Positions 44,957 through 55,313 are shown, counted from the first letter of the stretch. The stretch: 64,000 nt of DNA from Desulfobacter hydrogenophilus (GCF_004319545.1 NZ_CP036313.1:3784501-3848500), one strand, 5' to 3'. Notes: a model not told the origin generated them from the letters alone. Program-made: numbers and translations.

Positions 44957-46645
44957 ATCAGCACCCTGGGAAGAAGAAGACTGGACAGCGCCGAACAGGG
45001 TGATATTTTTAAGCGTTTGTATGAATTTTTTACATAAATTTATACTGTGGGGATGGGGATAAATGCGGCCTTCATGATCCATTCCCCTGGGAATTGCGTC
45101 TGTTAGGAATAAGCGGATTAGAAGGGTGCTGGCCTCGTATCTATCCATTTCCCCATGGCAACTGTTTTCCATGTCTAAGATTTCGTCGGCACTTAAGGCC
45201 TTTGGCAAAACACCATTTTGATCCACACAGAATTTAAGAAAATTTAGGATTCTTGCCAGACGTAAAAGTGTTACCGCTTCAAGTCTGGAGGTGGTATCTA
45301 CCACTGGAAAGGCTGTGGAGCGCATTGAGGTGAAATCATGTGGCAATAATTCCTGTTTCTCACACAGGACATAATCCGCACTGCCCGGGGCCGGATAGTA
45401 AATGGAGAGACCGGCAACGGTTCTTCTGGTCGCAAGTGTCAAAAGATCATTTAAGGTGGTGGCAGCGGTTTGACCGGGGGCGGCTCCAAGAAGGTAAGAG
45501 ACACAATCCATATCCAAATCTTTGGCGATATCCAACACTCTGTCATGGGCCTGTCTGACATCAGGACGCCTAAAGCGTTTCAACTGGGTTGCACTGAAAG
45601 AGCCTACGGACAGATTCAGGGTTTTGAACCCGGTGGCTTTCATGGCTGTCAGGATCTCCGTGTCAAGGGATGGGGGGAAAAGTCCGTTCATGGCGCGCAG
45701 CTCAATATCCTGTCCCTTGAATATCTGACGAATGCCGTCTAAAAGTTCCAGGGCCCATGATTTTTTAAGGGTTAAGTTTTCATCTTCAAAATCGATAAAT
45801 CCAATTTGTTTAGATCTTACCTGCAATTTAATTTCATCAAGAACGTCTTTAACCGGCCGTATCCGAAACTTTCCATAATTGCTGGATGCCGACACCGCGC
45901 AATAGGAACAGGAAAAAGGACACCCCCTGGAGGCCACAATGGTAATGGCGGCTTTTTTATTGCGCTGGTAAAAGTGCCAGTCAATTTTATCCAACGCATT
46001 TTGGTCAAGACCATGGGGAGAATCAGCCCAGGCAGGCGGATTGAGAACAATACCATTGCCCTGCTTGAAACCGATACCGCTGATTTGCCTTAAATCATCT
46101 GCTTCAGGCAAGGTGCCGGGTGCTTGGTTTTTTAGCTGCCGTGCAAGCTGTACCATGGGCGCTTCGCCTTCTCCTTGAATTACAAAATCAATCTCTTTAC
46201 ATTTAAGGCAGGTTTCAGGGAACTGGGTGGCATGGTGGCCGCCCAATACAATAAAGGCGCTGGGCCAGAATCGTTTCACCTGCCTTGCCGTGTCAAGGGC
46301 CTGGCCCCAATAGGGGGTGAACAAAGCGGATATACCCACTAAAAAAGGCCTTTCCTGCCTGACCAGATTTGCAATATGCTCGAAACTGTATCCAAAATGT
46401 CTGTAATGGTGGAATAAAGAGAACAACGTAATATCAGTTCTCCCGTAATGGGGAATCAAATGACTAAATTTTTTCGGGTATTCAATGATCTTTGATTTGT
46501 TCCTGGCAAGGGCATCAATAATGGTGCATGAAAATTCGGCCTGCTCTAATTGTTTGGCAATACAGGCCAGCCCGTAGGGAATGGTGCGTTTTTTTGTCAG
46601 ATAAAATTCCCGGATGGGCGGGGCAATTAAGACAATATCCGACAT
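44924..46645 (-). CDS. B12-binding radical SAM protein
   Basis: The 573-residue protein has an N-terminal cobalamin-binding-like domain (MSDIVLIAPPIREFYL; GLACIAKQLEQAEFSC; FIVLGGHHATQFPE). A radical SAM core follows with the cluster motif CPFSCSYCAVS (residues near 246-256). These enzymes do methylations or rearrangements on unknown substrates. The ATG at 46645 was chosen because the longer frame overlaps the upstream MFS gene. It ends the ribF-to-MFS operon, with an 11-base gap. The extreme C-terminus is encoded by sequence derived from the pyk duplication, so the original tail was probably replaced. Confidence 0.85.
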   Translation of the reverse strand: MSDIVLIAPPIREFYLTKKRTIPYGLACIAKQLEQAEFSCTIIDALARNKSKIIEYPKKFSHLIPHYGRTDITLFSLFHHYRHFGYSFEHIANLVRQERPFLVGISALFTPYWGQALDTARQVKRFWPSAFIVLGGHHATQFPETCLKCKEIDFVIQGEGEAPMVQLARQLKNQAPGTLPEADDLRQISGIGFKQGNGIVLNPPAWADSPHGLDQNALDKIDWHFYQRNKKAAITIVASRGCPFSCSYCAVSASSNYGKFRIRPVKDVLDEIKLQVRSKQIGFIDFEDENLTLKKSWALELLDGIRQIFKGQDIELRAMNGLFPPSLDTEILTAMKATGFKTLNLSVGSFSATQLKRFRRPDVRQAHDRVLDIAKDLDMDCVSYLLGAAPGQTAATTLNDLLTLATRRTVAGLSIYYPAPGSADYVLCEKQELLPHDFTSMRSTAFPVVDTTSRLEAVTLLRLARILNFLKFCVDQNGVLPKALSADEILDMENSCHGEMDRYEASTLLIRLFLTDAIPRGMDHEGRIYPHPHSINLCKKFIQTLKNITLFGAVQSSSSQGADLIPDSTRIDH

Positions 46646-46656
46646 GGTCTGTACGC

Positions 46657-47841
46657 CTACTTTATTTTGGGAAACAGAGCAATGGGTACAAGGCAGACCA
46701 GCGGGATAAATGCGGTGCATTTAAGAACGATTGTCAGTCCGAAAACATCTGCCAGCCAACCGATTCCCGGGGAAACTACCCCGCCAAGCCCATAGGCCAG
46801 TCCCATCATCAGACTGGCTGCCATGGCCCTGGATCCGGGGGCAAGCTTCTGGGCCATGACCACGCCTAAAGGCATGGGGGCAAGCACAAAAAAGCCGGAA
46901 AGAAAGGAGCCGGTATACGCGCCTAACCCCGGCATGTATAAAAACATCAAAAGGGTTGGTGGCATGAGTAGGTATGATAGCAAAAATACAGGCTTGAACC
47001 CGAAGCGGTCTGCGCAATAGCCTGCAGTTAGTCCGGACAGTGTCCCCGCAATAGTGAACAGTGCGATGATCACACCAACAGAAGGTAATGGATGACCGTG
47101 GAGGGTGAGGTAAATGGGCATGAAGGTTAAAAATGTTTGGCCCACAACTGCCCGTAATACCATGACCAGCCAGATTAAAAATACCGTTTTATACACCTTG
47201 CCAAAGGTGTGCTTTAAACTGTTTATAAATCCTAATCCCGCCATATTCTCGGATACGGGTTTGGGCATATACTTCAGGCAGAATATAAATGAGACAAGAC
47301 CCAACAGCATGGTCCATGGCATGGCAGACAGGCCGAACCGACTCACATACCAGGTGATGAATACAGGCCCTAAAGCAAAAGCCATGGTTCCGCCGGTATT
47401 GAAAATGGATTGTGCAAAACCCGCCCGGTTGCCGGCATATACATTCACCATGCCCGAAGTGGATGGATGAAACATGGAGGAACCAAAAGATCCCAGGCAT
47501 AGGATGGTCAGCAATATCCAATAATTGGGTGCAATGCCGGAAAAGGGAATGATAAAGAAGACTAAAAACAATCCAGTGAGTACAAACCAGCGGGTTTCGT
47601 ACCTGTCGGCCATATACCCCACTGCCGGTTGCACCACAAAGGATAAGAAGCGCACAGTGCCGGTAATCAGGCCCACCTGGGTCAGTGTAAGACTCAACTT
47701 AGCCTGGAATGCCGGCAGCAAAGGGGTGAAAAAGGCAGAGTAAAAATCCCCTGTAAAATGAACCAGGCTTAAGACCAGGACAATTTTATAATTAATCCGC
47801 TCCCCGAAAGCCTGACGGCCGGAAGCTTGGGTGGTGCTCAT
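46657..47841 (-). CDS. MFS transporter (fosmidomycin-resistance-like)
   Basis: The 394-residue protein has 12 membrane helices. The loop after helix 2 is VQPAVGYMADRYETRW, and the centre and C-terminal half have LGSFGSSMFHPSTSG and GYCADRFGFKPVFLL. The MFHP pattern and overall form resemble Fsr-type drug-efflux MFS proteins. The substrate is unknown. A TAGGAC box precedes the ATG. It lies between the UPF0210 and radical SAM genes with gaps of about 11 bases, in the same operon. Confidence 0.8.
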   Translation of the reverse strand: MSTTQASGRQAFGERINYKIVLVLSLVHFTGDFYSAFFTPLLPAFQAKLSLTLTQVGLITGTVRFLSFVVQPAVGYMADRYETRWFVLTGLFLVFFIIPFSGIAPNYWILLTILCLGSFGSSMFHPSTSGMVNVYAGNRAGFAQSIFNTGGTMAFALGPVFITWYVSRFGLSAMPWTMLLGLVSFIFCLKYMPKPVSENMAGLGFINSLKHTFGKVYKTVFLIWLVMVLRAVVGQTFLTFMPIYLTLHGHPLPSVGVIIALFTIAGTLSGLTAGYCADRFGFKPVFLLSYLLMPPTLLMFLYMPGLGAYTGSFLSGFFVLAPMPLGVVMAQKLAPGSRAMAASLMMGLAYGLGGVVSPGIGWLADVFGLTIVLKCTAFIPLVCLVPIALFPKIK

Positions 47842-47852
47842 GTACAGATGTC

Positions 47853-49223
47853 CTAATTTTTTAAACTATGGATGGGGGCAGGAATATGGCCGCCATATTC
47901 CACAAAAATATCTTCAAGGTCAAGGTGGGGTACATCCATGATACTGGCCTTGCCAAGAAGCCCGCCGAAATTAACGCTGTCCCCAGCTTTTTTGCCGGGC
48001 ACCGGGATAATACGCGTGGCTGTGGTTTTGGCATTGATCATGCCGATTGCCATTTCATCAGCAATGATACCTGCTAATACCTGCTCTGTAATATTTCCTG
48101 GCACCGCTACCATATCAAGCCCCACGGAACAGACACAGGTCATGGCTTCCAGTTTTTCTATGGAGAGAAATCCTTTCTGAGCCGCCTCGGCAATGTTTAG
48201 GTCTTCACTGACAGGAATAAAGGCACCGGATAGGCCGCCCACATGGGACGAGGCAAATGCCCCGCCTTTTTTCACCGCATCATTGAGCATGGCTAAAGCT
48301 GCGGTGGAGCCGGGCACACCAATGTGCGTAAGGCCCAGGGCCTGGAAGATTTCACCCACACTGTCGCCCACCGTCGGGGTTGGGGCAAGGGAGAGATCCA
48401 CCACGCCAAACCGGATATTAAGGATGTCTGCCACCTCCCTGCCAATGAGTTCTCCCACCCGGGTGACCTTGCAGGCAGTGCGTTTGATGATTTCGGCAAT
48501 GCGGCCAAGGGACAAGTGCTGCTGGGACAGGTTTCTTTCAATGGCGCGTTTGATCACCCCAGGCCCGGACACCCCAACATTAATTACGGCATCTGCCTGG
48601 CCCACACCAAGATAGGCGCCTGCCATAAACGGCATGTCCTCGGGAATATTTGAAAATACACACAGCTTGGCACAGGCCAGGCCGTCTTCATCAGCCGTGA
48701 GTGCGGCTGCTTTTTTAATGGTCCTGGACATGGCAAGTACGGCATCCATATTAATGCCGGCCTTGGTTGTGGCCACATTTACCGAAGCGCAGATCCGCTG
48801 GGTGGTGGCCAAGGCTTTCGGGATGGCATCAATCAACGCCTGGTCCCCATTGGCAATGCCCTTTTCCACCAGGGCTGAAAAACCGCCGATGAAATCAATA
48901 TTTACGGCTTTGGCAATATCATTGAGTTCATGGGCAATTTCCACCATCTGCTCGGATGAAAAACATGCGCCCACCAAGGCAATGGGAGAGATGGAGATAC
49001 GCTTGTTGACGACCTTGATGCCGTACTTTTCACCCACTTGGTCACAGGTTTCCACCAGCGTGGCTGCATGGCCAATGATTTTTTTGCGTATATTTTTTTT
49101 GAATACAGTCAGGTCATGGGAGATACAGTCAAACAGGTTGATTCCTAAAGTAACTGCCCGCACGTCCAGATTTTCATTCTTTACCATCTCTATGGTGGAG
49201 ATAATTTCCTGATCTTCAAACAC
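47853..49223 (-). CDS. UPF0210 / PFL family protein
   Basis: The 456-residue protein matches the UPF0210 (PFL, DUF711) family, resembling pyruvate formate-lyase-like folds, of unknown function. It is very conserved: DVRAVTLGINLFDC at the start, SISPIALVGAC, GFSALVEKG, MPFMAGAYLGVGQADAVINVGVSGPG in consecutive motifs, and VGLDMVAVPGNIT near the end. The GTG start follows AAGGAAG. It is paired with an ACT-domain gene upstream, a widely conserved UPF0237-UPF0210 partnership. It is expected to be cytoplasmic. Confidence 0.9.
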   Translation of the reverse strand: MFEDQEIISTIEMVKNENLDVRAVTLGINLFDCISHDLTVFKKNIRKKIIGHAATLVETCDQVGEKYGIKVVNKRISISPIALVGACFSSEQMVEIAHELNDIAKAVNIDFIGGFSALVEKGIANGDQALIDAIPKALATTQRICASVNVATTKAGINMDAVLAMSRTIKKAAALTADEDGLACAKLCVFSNIPEDMPFMAGAYLGVGQADAVINVGVSGPGVIKRAIERNLSQQHLSLGRIAEIIKRTACKVTRVGELIGREVADILNIRFGVVDLSLAPTPTVGDSVGEIFQALGLTHIGVPGSTAALAMLNDAVKKGGAFASSHVGGLSGAFIPVSEDLNIAEAAQKGFLSIEKLEAMTCVCSVGLDMVAVPGNITEQVLAGIIADEMAIGMINAKTTATRIIPVPGKKAGDSVNFGGLLGKASIMDVPHLDLEDIFVEYGGHIPAPIHSLKN

Positions 49224-49235
49224 GGTAAAGCTTCC

Positions 49236-49787
49236 TTATATTTTATTGGTCACGTCAAAAATATTTTTGTGCTGGATGCGGATGTCCAGGTCCAGTTTTT
49301 TTGCTTTTTCCTTAAGGGCGGCAAACAGGGCAGGGGCATCAATTTCTTTTGTCACCGGGACCTGGTAGGACATGACATTTTCATTGGGATTGGAACCTCC
49401 CATGAACACGGCTTTCAGGTTGACAATATTGGCGCCAAAACTTGAAATAACATCGGACAATTGTGCCACAAGACCTTTCTGGTCAGGGCCCGAGGTGGTG
49501 ATCAGAAAAATTTCTTTTTCCTCCACAGGCATCTGGGTGTCCCCTTCAAGGGATCTGACATGGATGGTCAATCCGTTGGCTTCCTCTTTCAAGGTAAGCT
49601 CCTGCCTGATGGTTTCAGCGGATACGCCTTCGGGGGCTTGGACAATAAAAAAGCCGGCAAACTGGTTTTGCAGGATCATCTGGTTGACGTTTTCAAGATT
49701 GCATCCCAGATCACACAGATCCGAGGTAACACTTGCGATAATGCCCGGCCGGTCTTTGGCCAGAACAGATATTATCATTTTGTTCAT
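49236..49787 (-). CDS. Two-ACT-domain regulatory protein
   Basis: The 183-residue protein contains two ACT domains (about 1-85 and 90-175), beginning [19 protein letters not shown] and [20 protein letters not shown]. It resembles GcvR/UPF0237-type proteins that bind amino acids and control enzymes or regulators. It overlaps the rpe stop by 4 bases (ATGA) and is followed after 12 bases by its usual partner UPF0210. The ligand is unknown. Confidence 0.85.
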   Translation of the reverse strand: MNKMIISVLAKDRPGIIASVTSDLCDLGCNLENVNQMILQNQFAGFFIVQAPEGVSAETIRQELTLKEEANGLTIHVRSLEGDTQMPVEEKEIFLITTSGPDQKGLVAQLSDVISSFGANIVNLKAVFMGGSNPNENVMSYQVPVTKEIDAPALFAALKEKAKKLDLDIRIQHKNIFDVTNKI

Positions 49788-50449
49788 ATTTTGCCTTTGT
49801 CGGAAAGCTTGCGAAGCCCGTCAATGGTTGTTTTATAGTCAGGTGTGTTAAAAATGGCAGAACCCGCCACAAAACAACTGGCACCGGCCCTTGTAACGGC
49901 TTCAATGGTATCATTGTTAACGCCGCCGTCCACCTGGATAATGGCATTGGAGCCTGCGTCAGATAACATGTTAGACAACGCGATGATTTTATTTAAACTG
50001 GCGTTGATGAATTTCTGGCCGCCGAAACCGGGATTGACACTCATGATCAGGACAAAATCCAGCATATCAATGACATATTCGATGGCTGATAACGGCGTGG
50101 CCGGATTCAGGGCAACGCCGGCTTTTACGCCTAAACTTTTTATCAGTTGCAGGCTGCGGTGCAGATGGGGGCATGCTTCTGCATGAACGCTGATGTAGTT
50201 GGCTCCGGCTTTGGCAAAGTCCGGAATTCTGGCATCCGGGGTTTCAATCATCAGGTGGACGTCCAGCACCAGATCCGTAACTTGTTTGCAGGCCTTCACA
50301 ACAATGGGTCCGTAAGAAATATTGGGCACAAACTGTCCATCCATAACATCAATGTGAATCCAGTCTGCGCCTGCGTTTTCCACCGCTTTGACCTCTTCTC
50401 CCAAACGGGTGAAATCCGCAGACAGAATAGAGGGGGCGATCAGTGTCAT
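49784..50449 (-). CDS. rpe: Ribulose-phosphate 3-epimerase
   Basis: The 221-residue TIM-barrel enzyme interconverts ribulose 5-phosphate and xylulose 5-phosphate. It shows [60 protein letters not shown] and [11 protein letters not shown], with the metal-binding His and Asp residues. GGAGACAATT precedes the ATG. A palindromic element separates it from the upstream rsmB gene, but the operon otherwise continues. Confidence 0.95.
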   Translation of the reverse strand: MTLIAPSILSADFTRLGEEVKAVENAGADWIHIDVMDGQFVPNISYGPIVVKACKQVTDLVLDVHLMIETPDARIPDFAKAGANYISVHAEACPHLHRSLQLIKSLGVKAGVALNPATPLSAIEYVIDMLDFVLIMSVNPGFGGQKFINASLNKIIALSNMLSDAGSNAIIQVDGGVNNDTIEAVTRAGASCFVAGSAIFNTPDYKTTIDGLRKLSDKGKI

Positions 50450-50464
50450 AATTGTCTCCTATAT

Positions 50465-50592
50465 AGTGTTTGAACTAAAAGTCACCCATCTGCGGCGTTG
50501 CAAGGAAAGTTATAATCCTCACAACCATAAGGTTGCTCCGGTTGCAACTTTTCTTGCGCCTTGCATATGGGCAACTTTTAGTCCAAACACTG
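50465..50592. repeat. Palindromic element inside the operon
   Basis: Arms of about 45 bases, beginning AGTGTTTGAACTAAAAGT on the left and ending ACTTTTAGTCCAAACACT on the right, form a long imperfect hairpin with a central AACCATAAGGTTG palindrome. It fills the gap between rsmB and rpe and resembles a small non-autonomous repeat. It could attenuate the downstream half of the operon. Confidence 0.65.
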
Positions 50593-50609
50593 TTTTTCGT
50601 TTTTAAATT

Positions 50610-51989
50610 CTATTTTAAATTTTTTTTGTTACGTCTCATCCTGGCCATGAAAAAGCCGTCCATGTTAAGATGGTCAGGAAAGGTAGTTTTATTAAATGTT
50701 TTAGACCCGAATTCGCAGAAAAAAGGCAGATGCTTTTCAAACCCTGAAAAATCCGGGGAAAAATCTTTTCTTTTGTCTAAGAACCGCTGGATCACCTGGG
50801 TTGTCTCTTCGGGCTCGCAGGAACAAACCGCATATACCAGCACCCCCCCCGGCGCCACCAGATTAGCGGAACCGTTAAGGATCTTTTTTTGCAGGGCCGC
50901 CATGCGCATAATGTCCTTTGAGCTTCTTTTCCATCGGCTGTCCGGGTTTCTGGCAAGGACACCTAAGCCTGTACATGGCGCATCCACAAGCACCCGGTCA
51001 AAATAGGATGAAAAATCATTGAATCCTGCCCGGGCCATGTCCACATGGGTGGTGCGGATAATATCAATGTCCAGCCGCCCGGCTTCGCGGTCCAAACGCT
51101 CGGCTTTGTTTTCACCGGTATCATTGGCGGTGATGTTACCTTTGTTTTCCATTTCAAGGGCCATATGGCAGGTTTTGGTGCCAAGGCCTGCACAGGCATC
51201 CAGAATATTTTCATCGGGCTTGGGGCCTAAAAGCTGTACGGCAAGCTGGGCCGCTTCATCCTGAATCTGAAATAGGCCGTCATTGAATCCGGGCAGATCA
51301 GGTATGGCAATACCGGATGTCTGGATTTGAAGGCCCAAAGGACTGAATCGTGTTGTTTGGGCATTAATCCCTGCGCGTTCAAAATCTGCAATCAACGCGT
51401 TTCGATTGATTTTGTGTGGATTGACCCTGAGAGTCAGCGGGGGCAAATCCATCAAAATGCCGGCAAGTGTCAAGGTCTTTTCTTTCCCATATCTTGCGAC
51501 CCAGCGTTTACCAAGCCAGGATGGTATAGAAAAGGCTGCCGTAAGGTGTTCGGCTATATTTTTATGGGAACAGGGCAGGGCAATATCTTTGTGGGACCTG
51601 GATATATTGCGCAAAACCGCATTGATGAAGCCTGAAGCCTTTTTGCCGCAGATCGGTTTTGCAAGTTCAATACTGGTATTAATGGCAGCAAAATCCGGAA
51701 CCCTGTCCAGGAAAACAATCTGGAACACACCAATGCGTAAAATGGTTTTAACTTTGGAATCAATGCGGTCAAAGGCAAGTTTGGAGCAATGGCAAATCAA
51801 TTGATCAATTCGCCCCCTGTGTCTGAACACCCCGAACACAATGGCATGGCAAAGCCCTTTATCCTTTTGACTCAAAAGTTCAAGTTTTTGTGCCGCATCC
51901 TCAATGGCACGGTCAAGGGGCAGGGTCGGCTTTTGCCCTGCGTTAATCAGGGTAAAGGCGAGATAACGTGGATCAGCGGTCATGTTCAT
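50610..51989 (-). CDS. rsmB: 16S rRNA (cytosine967-C5)-methyltransferase
   Basis: The 459-residue protein has an N-terminal NusB-like RNA-binding domain (about 1-140) and a C-terminal SAM-dependent m5C methyltransferase domain. Motifs are ENILDACAGLGTKTCHM (SAM site), VLVDAPCTGLGVLARNPDSRW (Cys of motif IV) and LVYAVCSCEPEE (catalytic Cys of motif VI). It overlaps the fmt stop by 4 bases. The fmt-rsmB order is common in bacteria, supporting the call. Confidence 0.93.
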   Translation of the reverse strand: MNMTADPRYLAFTLINAGQKPTLPLDRAIEDAAQKLELLSQKDKGLCHAIVFGVFRHRGRIDQLICHCSKLAFDRIDSKVKTILRIGVFQIVFLDRVPDFAAINTSIELAKPICGKKASGFINAVLRNISRSHKDIALPCSHKNIAEHLTAAFSIPSWLGKRWVARYGKEKTLTLAGILMDLPPLTLRVNPHKINRNALIADFERAGINAQTTRFSPLGLQIQTSGIAIPDLPGFNDGLFQIQDEAAQLAVQLLGPKPDENILDACAGLGTKTCHMALEMENKGNITANDTGENKAERLDREAGRLDIDIIRTTHVDMARAGFNDFSSYFDRVLVDAPCTGLGVLARNPDSRWKRSSKDIMRMAALQKKILNGSANLVAPGGVLVYAVCSCEPEETTQVIQRFLDKRKDFSPDFSGFEKHLPFFCEFGSKTFNKTTFPDHLNMDGFFMARMRRNKKNLK

Positions 51990-52936
51990 TGAAAACAGGC
52001 CGGCAGGTCAATTTTATTTCCACAAAGAAATGCGGCTACATCAAGACGTTTTCCTGAGTTCCCCATTAATTCAAGCACCTGGACAACACCGTCGTCTCCC
52101 GCAGCCACAAACAGGCCCTTATCGCTGCTCCTGACAACGGTGCCCGGCGGGGAGGACGTTTGCATGGGTGTGGATGACACAACGGCTTTAAAAATTTTAA
52201 GGCGTTTCCCGCAAAGTTCCGTAAAGGCACCAGGCCAGGGTGTCATGGCATTGATGTGGGCGCAGATGGCCTTGGCACTACTGTGCCAGTTAATGCGGCC
52301 GTCTGATTTTTTAAGCATGGATACATAACTTGCTTTTGAGTGATCCTGAGGAACGGGGATAATTTTTTTTTGTTCAATGCCGTGGATGGTTTTGATAATA
52401 AGGTCGGCACCCATCTGAGATAATCTGTCATGCAGCGTTGATGCAGTATCTTCAGTTTTCACAGGCGTTGTTTCCATCAACAGAATATCGCCTGCATCCA
52501 TTTTTTCAGCCATGACCATGGTGCTCACACCGGTCTGTTCATCCATGTTTAAAACAGCCGCCTGGATGGGGGCGGCCCCCCGGTATTTTGGCAAAAGGGA
52601 GGCGTGGATATTTATGGGATAGGTCTTGGGAATATCCAGCACCTGCCGTGAAAGGATCTGTCCAAAGGCAACCACGACAAAATAGTCCGGTTCAAGACCG
52701 GAAAGCCGATCTATTCCTTCCGGGGTATTGATTTTTTCGGGTTGGTAAACGTCAATGCCAAGGTCCCGTGCGGCTTGCTTGACTGCGGAAGGGCTAAGTT
52801 TTTTTCCACGACCTTTGGGGCGGTCCGGCTGGGTCACTGCCAGTAAAACGTCAAACCCCGGCTCTTTTGCCAGGGTCTTTAGCGCCGGGACAGAGAATTC
52901 CGGGGTTCCCATAAAAACAATGCGGGTGTTTTTCAT
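51986..52936 (-). CDS. fmt: Methionyl-tRNA formyltransferase
   Basis: The 316-residue enzyme formylates initiator Met-tRNA with 10-formyl-THF. It shows RIVFMGTPEFSVPAL at the start, INIHASLLPKYRGAAPIQ (catalytic Asn-His region) and TGVSTMVMAEKMDAGDIL. The C-terminal RNA-binding domain follows. It overlaps def by 4 bases and rsmB by 4 bases. Def removes the formyl group added here, so the neighbours act at both ends of the same cycle. Confidence 0.96.
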   Translation of the reverse strand: MKNTRIVFMGTPEFSVPALKTLAKEPGFDVLLAVTQPDRPKGRGKKLSPSAVKQAARDLGIDVYQPEKINTPEGIDRLSGLEPDYFVVVAFGQILSRQVLDIPKTYPINIHASLLPKYRGAAPIQAAVLNMDEQTGVSTMVMAEKMDAGDILLMETTPVKTEDTASTLHDRLSQMGADLIIKTIHGIEQKKIIPVPQDHSKASYVSMLKKSDGRINWHSSAKAICAHINAMTPWPGAFTELCGKRLKIFKAVVSSTPMQTSSPPGTVVRSSDKGLFVAAGDDGVVQVLELMGNSGKRLDVAAFLCGNKIDLPACFQ

Positions 52937-53463
52937 TTTTTGTTTTTCAATTGTTTTAACCGTTTTTTCGTATACATAGCCCGTTTTAATGTAGAAATTC
53001 TGTCAATGAACAGGATTCCGTCAAGGTGGTCAATTTCATGCTGCATGATTACGGACATAAGCCCCTGGGCATCAAATTCAATGGTTTCACCGTCAATATT
53101 CATGGCCCGCACAGTGACACTTGAATGCCGTCTGACATCAGACCTGTAGTCAACAACACTTAAGCATCCTTCGCTTTCAGATATAAAGGTTTCTTTGGAT
53201 TTGGATAGGATCTCAGGATTAATAAGTGGGGTAAATGTTTTGTTTTCAGGGTCTGTTTGTTCCTCTCCTGCATGGGGGTCATAAACAATAACCCGGCGAT
53301 TGATCCCGACCTGGGGGGCGGCAAGGCCGACACCCGCGTCATGGAACATAGTCTCACCCATATCCTCAATAAACGTTTTCAACTCGTCATCAATGCTTTC
53401 AACAGGCACTGATGCCTTTTTTAGAGAGGGTTCGGGAAACGTGACAATATCAAGAATAGCCAT
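52933..53463 (-). CDS. def: Peptide deformylase
   Basis: The 176-residue metalloprotease removes the N-formyl group from new proteins. The three motifs are GVGLAAPQVGI, EGCLSV and MQHEIDHLDGILF, giving the Cys and two His metal ligands and catalytic Glu. The ATG directly follows the ribF stop and the 3' end overlaps fmt, so translation is coupled. The C-terminus is a short basic tail. No anomalies. Confidence 0.96.
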   Translation of the reverse strand: MAILDIVTFPEPSLKKASVPVESIDDELKTFIEDMGETMFHDAGVGLAAPQVGINRRVIVYDPHAGEEQTDPENKTFTPLINPEILSKSKETFISESEGCLSVVDYRSDVRRHSSVTVRAMNIDGETIEFDAQGLMSVIMQHEIDHLDGILFIDRISTLKRAMYTKKRLKQLKNKK

Positions 53464-54393
53464 TTATTTTAAAATTTCCTTTGCCTTTTGAACATCCTTC
53501 CTGATCTGGTCGGACAGCTGCTCAATATTTGAAAATTTAATCTCATCCCGGAGTCGTTCAACCATATTAACGCGTATCCGAGAGTCGTATATATCTTCTT
53601 TAAAATCAATGATATGAACTTCAATGGTAAACATTTCATCCCCAAAGGTCGGGGAAAAACCAATATTTGCCACGCCCTTGAAGTTGCCATGAACGGTTTC
53701 TACTGTTACCGCATAAACTCCGAACTTGGGGCACAGTTCATCATAAAGTTTTATGTTGGCCGTGGGAAATCCAAGCTGACTGCCGCCGCGCTTGCGTCCT
53801 TTTATAACCTTTCCCCGGATTTGGTAGAACCGCCCAAGATAGTGCTTTGCCCGGTCCACATGCCCGTCCATGACAAGTTTTCTGATTCTTGTGCTGGAAA
53901 TGCGCTTGGTGTCGGTTTCAACATCTTTTATCCAGTCCGGTACAATGGTCTCATACCCAAGTTCTTCACCCTTGGTTTTTAAAAGCTCAATATTGCCGAT
54001 CCTGTTTTTGCCAAAGGTATAATCAGGACCGATAACAATGGTTTTCATACCGATTTTTTTTACAAGAATATCTTTAATGAATTCCTGGGCTGATATCTGT
54101 GCAAAGGCCTTATCAAAGGGCAGGCAAAGCAGTACGTCTATGCCTGATGATTCTATCAGTTCTATTTTTTGGTCCCGCCGGGTGATCAGAGGGGGGCTGG
54201 AAAGGCCCAAGGCTCTTAACGGATGCGGTTCAAATGTCATGGCTATGCTGGTGCCGCCGGCCTGGGCACCCCTTTGGATCACCTGGTTCAACAGCGCCTG
54301 GTGACCTTTGTGCACACCGTCAAAATTACCAATGGTAACAACAGCGTTATTAAAGGGGGCCTTAATCTGATTTAAATCTTCAATTAATTCCAT
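53464..54393 (-). CDS. ribF: Riboflavin kinase / FAD synthetase
   Basis: The 309-residue bifunctional enzyme makes FMN and FAD. The N-terminal nucleotidyltransferase has VTIGNFDGVHKGHQALL and the later SSTRIRKLV motif. The C-terminal kinase domain has KVIKGRKRGGSQLGFPTANI and the family's VEVHIIDFKEDIY strand pattern. AAAGGACGAC precedes the ATG. It is the first gene of the leftward operon ribF-def-fmt-rsmB-rpe, so its promoter lies in the 118 bases between it and tRNA-Leu. Confidence 0.94.
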   Translation of the reverse strand: MELIEDLNQIKAPFNNAVVTIGNFDGVHKGHQALLNQVIQRGAQAGGTSIAMTFEPHPLRALGLSSPPLITRRDQKIELIESSGIDVLLCLPFDKAFAQISAQEFIKDILVKKIGMKTIVIGPDYTFGKNRIGNIELLKTKGEELGYETIVPDWIKDVETDTKRISSTRIRKLVMDGHVDRAKHYLGRFYQIRGKVIKGRKRGGSQLGFPTANIKLYDELCPKFGVYAVTVETVHGNFKGVANIGFSPTFGDEMFTIEVHIIDFKEDIYDSRIRVNMVERLRDEIKFSNIEQLSDQIRKDVQKAKEILK

Positions 54394-54512
54394 GTCGTCC
54401 TTTAAAATTTAAACAAAATACTATTGACAAACTCAACAAACACATATATATATCCCAACCATCGCTTTTACGCAATCTTTAAATGGGCTGCTAACAAAGC
54501 GGTTGAGAGTGT

Positions 54513-54599
<87 letters not shown>

Positions 54600-54603
54600 C
54601 CTC

Positions 54604-54650
54604 AAAAATCAACAGGTTAGAGAAAATTTCTAACTCGTTGATTTTTTTAT
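54604..54650 (+). terminator. Terminator after tRNA-Leu
   Basis: AAAATCAAC and GTTGATTTT close a stem, with an inner GTTAGA/TCTAAC stem, followed by T-rich sequence just after the CCA end. Confidence 0.75.
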
Positions 54651-55313
54651 TTTTAGGGGATGGTGACGTTTGGGAGCAATTCTTGAATAGAACTCTCACA
54701 AAATTAAAATAACAACCTAATCGTGTGGAACTCTAATCAAGGGTGTTGAAATAACTTGAGTTTTTATAAGGTTATGTGTTGCCTATATTCTTGATGGCCT
54801 TTTTCCCAGCAATCCTATTGCGAATATGGGTCGTATTATGATCTGATTTCTGGTTCCAGCCATTTCAATCAACAGTATGACAATCCTCGCTGGGGCGTAT
54901 TACTATTGATGAAATCTATGTTTGCCTGAAAGAATTGGAACAAGATTCGAATCGCTTGGTTCGCAACGCTTATGAATTGGAACAGATGGAACAGGAAATT
55001 CTTGGGTACACGAAGCGGATAAGTGCTTTGCTTTTAAAAAAAATCCAGGTTTCAGTAAATTTCCGTGATCAGGTCGATTAAGAAAAAAATGATGTCCAGC
55101 TGGCCGGGGCGGATGAAAAATAGGTTTTAAGCCGATACGAATTTTGTTGACATTGTTAGAGTGATCACCCTGGAATCAATTTGACATCCATCCTAAGAAT
55201 ATGCCATATGATTCTACATTAATCGTAAATAAAAAAATAACTGGTTTCTTTAATTCGTTTCCTGGAAAAGAATTAAGGGAATATATGGTTCATTTGTAAA
55301 GGTACTCCCTGAT
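54651..55313. other. Gene-poor region with a relic frame
   Basis: Between the tRNA terminator and the GGDEF-EAL gene I see no intact gene. One rightward frame (54881-55081, 66 residues, no proper start) reads IDEIYVCLKELEQDSNRLVRN and continues as a likely coiled coil; it may be a relic. Confidence 0.45.
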
